Positions 59,639-64,000 of a stretch of DNA of 64,000 bases are shown here, piece after piece. The position numbers and the translations under genes were made by a program. The notes under the pieces are model-generated. The model was not told the DNA's origin and ran no database searches. It was given only the letters and a program-made list of their open reading frames with translations. Each line of letters begins with the position of its first letter. Position 1 is the first letter of the stretch. The DNA comes from an uncultured Gemmiger sp. (GTDB lineage: Bacteria > Bacillota > Clostridia > Oscillospirales > Ruminococcaceae), in the NCBI GenBank assembly GCA_944388215.1, contig CALXHT010000009.1, positions 1 to 64,000 of the forward strand, given 5' to 3'.

Positions 59639-60282
59639 AAAAAGCACTGTTTTTTGTGAGCCTGGGCCTGGCCGCCGCGCTGGCGCTCACCGCCTGCAGC
59701 AACTCCAAGGAGACCGCCGAGGCCACCCCCACCCCGCTGCCGGAAGATATTCTCAATGATCCCGTTGCTTCCGACGATGGTGTGGCTTCCGACCCCGGCA
59801 TGGAGGTCACCCCCGAGAGCGGCGTGGCCCTGACCCCCGATGCCGAACTCAGCGGCATGGTGGACAAGATCTATGAGGCCTACCCGGTGGAACTGATGAT
59901 GCTGACCACCAACGCCGTGGACCTGAACGACGCCAGCTGGTGCACCTACCACACCGGCCTAACCGCCGATCAGGCGGCCCTGGTGGACGCCGCGGTCTAC
60001 TCCGAGTCGCTGACCGGCAGCCAGGCCTACAGCCTGGTGCTGCTGCGGGTCAAGGATGAGGCCAATGCCCAGACCATTGCTGACGCGGTGCTGGACAACG
60101 TCCAGATGAACAAGTGGGTCTGCGTCATGGCCGACAAGGCCCGAGTGGCCACCTTCGGCGACAAGGTACTCTTTGTGATGACCAACAGCGAGCTCACTGA
60201 CGTGGATGCCCTGATGGACGCCGTGCCCGGCGCCCTGGGCGTGACCTTTGACTATACCAACAGCAAGGACGCCGAGATCTGA
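59635..60282 (+). CDS. DUF4358 lipoprotein
   Basis: 215 residues. Signal peptide with lipobox LTAC (Cys21), a Thr/Pro-rich linker (ATPTPLPED), then a soluble domain of about 150 residues with VDKIYEAYPVELMMLTTNAVDL, ADQAALVDAAVYSESLTGSQAYSLVLLRVKD and KVLFVMTNSE. The layout matches DUF4358 proteins of gut clostridia, role unknown. GAAAGGA precedes the ATG at 59635. Coupled to the folate gene, but no functional link is apparent. Confidence 0.82.
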   Translation: MKKALFFVSLGLAAALALTACSNSKETAEATPTPLPEDILNDPVASDDGVASDPGMEVTPESGVALTPDAELSGMVDKIYEAYPVELMMLTTNAVDLNDASWCTYHTGLTADQAALVDAAVYSESLTGSQAYSLVLLRVKDEANAQTIADAVLDNVQMNKWVCVMADKARVATFGDKVLFVMTNSELTDVDALMDAVPGALGVTFDYTNSKDAEI

Positions 60283-60302
60283 GCGTTCCGCTGAAGAAAC
60301 AG

Positions 60303-60333
60303 CCGCTCCGGCAATGCCGGGGCGGATTTTTTT
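60303..60333 (+). terminator. Intrinsic terminator
   Basis: CCGCTCCGGC, AAT loop, GCCGGGGCGG with one mismatch, then seven T. Confidence 0.85.
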
Positions 60334-60343
60334 GCAAAAATGA

Positions 60344-60415
60344 TTGACAACTATTCTTGTCAATGCTACACTGTAAATGACAAGAATAGTTGTCATCATG
60401 ACACGAATCCTTGTC
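60344..60415 (+). promoter_or_regulatory. Promoter with three 16-bp operators for the XRE/DUF3169 pair
   Basis: TTGACA (60344-60349), 17 nt, TACACT (60367-60372). GACAACTATTCTTGTC (60346-60361) is the exact reverse complement of GACAAGAATAGTTGTC (60379-60394); a third site GACACGAATCCTTGTC (60400-60415) follows. The first covers the -35 and spacer, the others the start region; 33- and 21-bp steps put them on about the same helix face. Confidence 0.82.
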
Positions 60416-60448
60416 ATCCCATTTCGGTAGAGAAAGGAAGGTGGACGG

Positions 60449-60670
60449 ATGCCGCTTTACAATCGCCTGAAAGAATATCGCGCCCGGCTGGGGGTCAACC
60501 AACAGCAGATGGGCGCCATGGCTGGGGTATCCCGCCAGACCATCAGCCAGATCGAACGCGGGGATTACTCTCCCTCGGTGACGCTGGCGCTGAAACTGGC
60601 CAAGCTGTGCCATGTAACCGTGGAAGATATCTTTACCTATGAGGAGGACAACCATGAAACCAATGGATAA
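60449..60670 (+). CDS. Short XRE-family transcriptional regulator
   Basis: 73 residues, a single helix-turn-helix: NRLKEYRARLGVNQQQMGAMAGVSRQTISQIERGDYSPSVTLALKLAKLCHVTVEDIF. It has the minimal length of the YozG/PBSX-type regulators that sit before small membrane-protein genes. AAAGGAAGG precedes the ATG. The three palindromes in its own promoter make autorepression very likely. The next gene starts inside its 3' end. Confidence 0.92.
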   Translation: MPLYNRLKEYRARLGVNQQQMGAMAGVSRQTISQIERGDYSPSVTLALKLAKLCHVTVEDIFTYEEDNHETNG

Positions 60671-61427
60671 GCAGGATAAAATCAGACGTGAGAACCGCCG
60701 CAAGCTGCCGGGATTTCTTCTTCTCATCGTGATGGGCGGTGTCCTAGGCATAACCATCGGTGTTTTTTCCAACTGGTTGAATGAAGCAGTGGCCCCTGAT
60801 ACGCTGGCCCGGCAGATCACTCTGGCCCTTGGATTTGCCAGCCCCGCATTTTCCCTGCTGTGCATCCCCTTTCTGGCCATCGCCTTTTGGCATCTGCATC
60901 GGTCCCGGCAGCTTTTTTCCCTCTGGGACGGGGATGATGAACGTCTGCCTGATCAGATTGAACACAGGCTGAACTGGGCCATGCTTTGGATCAACGTTTC
61001 CCAATTTCTGGTCTTTCTGGGGTTGGGACTGGACCTTTCTCTGATGCCGCTGGGAGCCATCTCGTATGCGAGCGCTTTTACCATACTGATTCTCAGCATG
61101 GCAGCACTCTTCTTTTGCATCACGCTGCAGCGCCAGGTGGTGGATTTGTCCCGCCGCATGAACCCCGAAAAACAGGGCAGCGTCTATGATGTCAAATTCC
61201 GCAAAAAGTGGTATGACAGCTGCGACGAGGCAGAGCGCCGCCGCATCGGTGAGGCCGCCTATACAGCCTACATCGTCGTCAGTTATACCTCGGTTCTGCT
61301 CTGGGTCATTACAGCGTTACTCAACATCTTTATCCCGGTCGGCCCCCTGCCCATGGTGGTGGCCATCCTGCCCTGGGGTATCGGCCAACTGACCTATCTG
61401 ATCCACAGCATCCGCGCAGGCAAATAA
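60654..61427 (+). CDS. DUF3169-like membrane protein
   Basis: 257 residues. A basic start (KQDKIRRENRRKLPGF) leads to about six helices in three pairs (about 20-40, 55-78, 108-128, 134-156, 208-228, 232-250), with WHLHRSRQLFSLWDGDDE in the first cytosolic loop. The layout and XRE partner fit DUF3169, whose role is unknown. The ATG at 60654 lies 6 nt after AGGAGG, within the end of the regulator gene, so the pair is coupled. Confidence 0.75.
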   Translation: MKPMDKQDKIRRENRRKLPGFLLLIVMGGVLGITIGVFSNWLNEAVAPDTLARQITLALGFASPAFSLLCIPFLAIAFWHLHRSRQLFSLWDGDDERLPDQIEHRLNWAMLWINVSQFLVFLGLGLDLSLMPLGAISYASAFTILILSMAALFFCITLQRQVVDLSRRMNPEKQGSVYDVKFRKKWYDSCDEAERRRIGEAAYTAYIVVSYTSVLLWVITALLNIFIPVGPLPMVVAILPWGIGQLTYLIHSIRAGK

Positions 61428-61440
61428 GCCAAACACAACA

Positions 61441-61473
61441 AAGGCGCCGCAGCTTTCGCTGCGGCGCCTTTTA
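61441..61473. terminator. Bidirectional terminator
   Basis: AAGGCGCCGCAGC, TTTC loop, perfect complement (61441-61470), T-rich on both sides; also serves etfA on the minus strand. Confidence 0.87.
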
Positions 61474-61497
61474 TTTCAGATCAACATGACCAGCGGA

Positions 61498-62598
61498 TCA
61501 GGCCTTGGCGGCGCGGATCTCCTTGATCAGTTCGGGAACGACCTTGAACAGATCGCCGACGATGCCGTAGGTGGCAACATCGAAGATGGGTGCGCTCTCG
61601 TTCTTGTTGATGGCGATGATGGTATCGGAATCCTGCATACCGGCCACATGCTGGATGGCGCCGGAGATGCCCAGGGCCACGTAGATGCGGGGATGCACGG
61701 TCTTGCCGGTCTGGCCGACCTGATGATCGCTGGACAGCCAGCCTTCATCGGTGACGGCACGGGAAGCGCCCACGACGCCGCCCAGAACACCGGCCAGCTC
61801 CTCGGCCAGGGCGATGCCCTTGTCCACATCGGAGCTGATGCCACGGCCGACGGAAACGACCACATCGGCACCGATCAGGTCGACCATCTTCTTGGCGCTC
61901 TTCTTGATGTCCAGGATCTCCACATGGATGTCATCGGCGGTCAGGGCCGGGGCGATCTTCTCGACCACGACCTTGGCGGCACCGGCCTCATCGTAGGCTT
62001 GGGTCTGCATAACGCCGGGACGGACGGTAGACATCTGGGGACGGAAACGGGGGCAGATGATGGTGGCCATCAGGTGACCGCCGAAGGCCGGACGGGTCAT
62101 CTTCAGGTTGGTGTTCTCCTCGAACTTGGTGTTGTCCACATCGATGTTGGAGGTGGTGCGCAGGAAGTTCTTGTACTTCTCCACATCCACGTCCAGATGG
62201 GTGCAGTCGGCGGTCAGGCCGGTGTGCAGACGGGCAGCGCAGCGGGGACCAAGGTCACGGCCCAGGTTGGTGGCGCCAATCAGCATGATCTCGGGCTTCT
62301 TCTCCATGATGAGGTCGCACAGCGCCTTGGCATAGCCGTCGGTGGTGTAGTCCTTCAGCAGGGGGCTGTCCAGGTAGTAAACGCGGTCGGCACCGTAGCC
62401 GCCCAGCGCCTTGATGTAATCTTCATTGAGCTCGCTGCCCATGACGACACCGCACAGCTCAACGCCGAGGTCGTTGGCCAGCTTGCGGCCTTCGCTCAGC
62501 AGCTGATAGCTGATGGTCTGGATCTGGCCTTCGCGCTGCTCGCAGAAAACCCACACGCCCTTGAAGGCGGCGGTGTCCATTGCATTGAATTCAGCCAT
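61498..62598 (-). CDS. etfA: Electron transfer flavoprotein subunit alpha EtfA
   Basis: 366 residues. The C-terminal FAD domain has VSVGRGISSDVDKGIALAEEL and GQTGKTVHPRIYVALGISGAIQHVAGM; the N-terminal domain opens GVWVFCEQREGQIQTISYQLL. With EtfB and butyryl-CoA dehydrogenase it forms the electron-bifurcating complex that couples crotonyl-CoA reduction to ferredoxin reduction in butyrate producers. AAGGAGA precedes the ATG at 62598. Third gene of bcd-etfB-etfA. Confidence 0.95.
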   Translation of the reverse strand: MAEFNAMDTAAFKGVWVFCEQREGQIQTISYQLLSEGRKLANDLGVELCGVVMGSELNEDYIKALGGYGADRVYYLDSPLLKDYTTDGYAKALCDLIMEKKPEIMLIGATNLGRDLGPRCAARLHTGLTADCTHLDVDVEKYKNFLRTTSNIDVDNTKFEENTNLKMTRPAFGGHLMATIICPRFRPQMSTVRPGVMQTQAYDEAGAAKVVVEKIAPALTADDIHVEILDIKKSAKKMVDLIGADVVVSVGRGISSDVDKGIALAEELAGVLGGVVGASRAVTDEGWLSSDHQVGQTGKTVHPRIYVALGISGAIQHVAGMQDSDTIIAINKNESAPIFDVATYGIVGDLFKVVPELIKEIRAAKA

Positions 62599-62615
62599 TG
62601 TACGTTTCTCCTTCC

Positions 62616-63401
62616 TCAAATCAGGTGCTTGTCGTTCAGGATGCCGACCAGCTGGGCAGCATCCTCGACCATCATGCCCGCGCCCTTGACCGGAGGAGCA
62701 AAGGACTTGTAAACATTCGTCGGGGAGCCCTTGAGGCCGATGGTGTCGGTCTCGATGAGCGGGTCATCTTTCAGAGTGTTGTAGTCGAACACGTCGATGG
62801 GCTTGTCGTAGCACTCGAAGATGCCGGACACGCTCATGTAGCGGGGATTGTTCAGTTCCTTGATGCAGGTCAGCAGGCAGGGAGTGTTGACTTTCAGCTC
62901 CATGTAGCCGTCCTCCAGCTGGCGCTTGACCACCAGGGAGTTGCCTTCCTTCTTGATGTCGGTGACATAGGTGACCTGGGGCAGGTGCAGCTTCTCGGCG
63001 ATCTGGGGACCGACCTGGGCGGTATCACCGTCGATGGCCTGACGGCCGCAGAAAACGATGTCCTCGGGGCCGACGCCGATCTTGTTCACGGCAGCGGCCA
63101 GGATCTGGGAGGTGGCGAAGGTATCGGAACCGCCGAACTCACGGCCGGAAACCAGCACGCCACGGTCGGCGCCGCGGGCGATCAGCTCACGCAGCATGCC
63201 TTCGGCCGGCGGCGGGCCCATGGTGACGACAACGACTTCGCAGCCGGTCTCATCCTTGAGCTGCAGGGCGGCCTCGACGGCGTTCAGGTCGTCGGGGTTG
63301 GTAATGGTTGCCATCGCTGCGCGGTCCATGGTGCCGTCAGCCTTGACAGCGACCTTGCCCTGCGTATCGGGAACCTGTTTGACACAAACAATTGCTTTCA
63401 T
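62616..63401 (-). CDS. etfB: Electron transfer flavoprotein subunit beta EtfB
   Basis: 261 residues. KAIVCVKQVPDTQGKVAV at the start, NPDDLNAVEAALQLKDETGCEVVVVTMGP, FCGRQAIDGDTAQVGPQIAEKL and VKRQLEDGYMELKVNTPCLLTCIKE are typical. In bifurcating complexes this subunit carries the bifurcating FAD. AAGGAGG precedes the ATG. 17 nt each side to bcd and etfA. Confidence 0.95.
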   Translation of the reverse strand: MKAIVCVKQVPDTQGKVAVKADGTMDRAAMATITNPDDLNAVEAALQLKDETGCEVVVVTMGPPPAEGMLRELIARGADRGVLVSGREFGGSDTFATSQILAAAVNKIGVGPEDIVFCGRQAIDGDTAQVGPQIAEKLHLPQVTYVTDIKKEGNSLVVKRQLEDGYMELKVNTPCLLTCIKELNNPRYMSVSGIFECYDKPIDVFDYNTLKDDPLIETDTIGLKGSPTNVYKSFAPPVKGAGMMVEDAAQLVGILNDKHLI

Positions 63402-63417
63402 TGTACGTCTTGCCTCC

Positions 63418-64000
63418 TTACTTCAGCATCGCGCCGGAAATGACCATCATCTGGACTTCGCTGGTGCCTTCGTAGATCTCGGTGATCTTGGCATCGCGCA
63501 TCATGCGCTCGATGGGGTAGTCACGGGTGTAGCCATAACCGCCGAACAGCTGCAGGCAGCGGCGGGTCACATCGCTGGCGGTGCGGGCAGCGATCAGCTT
63601 GGCCTCGGCGGCCTCGACGCTGTAACGGCCCTTCTGGCCATTCATGATGGCCTGCTTCTTCAGGGCAGCGGCATAAACCAGGTACTTGGCAGCATCCACG
63701 CGGGCCTTCATCTCGGCCAGCTCGAACTGGGTGTTCTGGAAGGCAGCGATGGAACGGCCGAACTGCTTGCGCTCCTTGACGTAGGCAACGGTCTCATCCA
63801 GGGCGCCCTCGGCGATGCCCAGAGCCTGGGCAGCAATGCCGATACGGCCGCCGTCCAGGGTGGCCATGGCCAGCTGGAAGCCCTTGCCCTTCACGCCCAG
63901 CAGACGATCCTTGGGGATGATGCAGTCTTCCATGATCAGCTCGCAGGTGGAAGAACCGCGGATACCCATCTTGTCCTCGGGCTTGCCGACCTTGAAACCG
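63418..64000 (-). CDS. Acyl-CoA dehydrogenase, probably butyryl-CoA dehydrogenase (N-terminus outside window)
   Basis: The C-terminal 193 residues. MGIRGSSTCELIMEDC, GRIGIAAQALGIAEGAL, QLFGGYGYTRDYPIERMMRDAKITEIYEGTSE define the family; Glu in IYEGTSE is the catalytic base position of butyryl-CoA dehydrogenases. The open frame continues past base 64000. Placement before etfB-etfA marks it as Bcd, reducing crotonyl-CoA in butyrate formation. Confidence 0.93.
   Translation of the reverse strand, partial: GFKVGKPEDKMGIRGSSTCELIMEDCIIPKDRLLGVKGKGFQLAMATLDGGRIGIAAQALGIAEGALDETVAYVKERKQFGRSIAAFQNTQFELAEMKARVDAAKYLVYAAALKKQAIMNGQKGRYSVEAAEAKLIAARTASDVTRRCLQLFGGYGYTRDYPIERMMRDAKITEIYEGTSEVQMMVISGAMLK

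Overview
The window is a gene-dense, GC-rich stretch of a bacterial chromosome, almost certainly a Gram-positive anaerobe of the Oscillospirales/Ruminococcaceae (Faecalibacterium, Gemmiger or Subdoligranulum type). Supporting signs are strong AGGAGG ribosome sites, sigma-A promoters with 17-18 nt spacers, a T-box leader, a preQ1-III riboswitch (a class known from Faecalibacterium-like bacteria) upstream of queT, and a butyryl-CoA dehydrogenase-etfB-etfA operon at the right edge, which points to butyrate production. No rRNA, transposase, integrase, phage structural gene or CRISPR array is visible. The only tRNA is tRNA-Leu(CAA).

1-6.1 kb: the 3' end of a PfkB sugar kinase (2-keto-3-deoxygluconate kinase-like); a biotin operon birA-bioY whose promoter carries a BirA-box-like inverted repeat; ruvX-uppS; a lipoprotein cyclophilin; a DUF1292 gene followed by a probable 6S RNA; and a thioredoxin-fold protein lacking the expected catalytic Cys. 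6.1-11.3 kb: an acetyltransferase and cutC; then a locus of possible DNA-damage character, where an XRE-S24 self-cleaving repressor is divergent from a small membrane protein, with operator-like repeats between them, and is followed by a radical-SAM/DUF4130 DNA-repair pair; then an orphan BlaI-type repressor with three operators. 11.6-18.3 kb: serC-serA (serine synthesis), a 57-residue protein, a pyridoxal kinase-like gene, trmL-degV, and an ACT/UPF0210 pair. 18.4-24.7 kb: a double carboxymuconolactone-decarboxylase-fold protein, an Fe-S protein divergent from a Crp/Fnr regulator, a tsaE-tsaB-rpiB-upp run, a SEDS cell-wall protein, and a DUF378 protein.

24.7-32 kb: a nested intergenic repeat, tRNA-Leu, preQ1-III riboswitch-queT-HAD-EamA, secA, a DUF3783 protein and an ApbE flavin transferase. 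32-35.4 kb: a three-gene ABC importer of the TrpXYZ kind under a T-box leader, which suggests tryptophan or another amino acid. 35.4-47.8 kb (all minus): an LCP cell-wall ligase with a large extra domain, a membrane protein, FtsW, a Cof-type HAD, gpsA, a phosphoesterase, a leaderless BMP-domain protein, a duplicated PF06541 membrane protein, a 2-hydroxyacid dehydrogenase and queH. With queT upstream, queH gives this cell a queuosine salvage and synthesis connection.

47.8-64 kb: a structured intergenic RNA candidate, a two-gene 2-hydroxyacyl-CoA-dehydratase/activator-like operon, a surface-polysaccharide operon (rfbC, ABC export permease and ATPase, two tandem-domain glycosyltransferases and a stand-alone FakA-like domain), 5-formyl-THF cyclo-ligase with a DUF4358 lipoprotein, an XRE/DUF3169 pair with three operators, and bcd-etfB-etfA. 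All family assignments are from reading the sequence; no database search was run.
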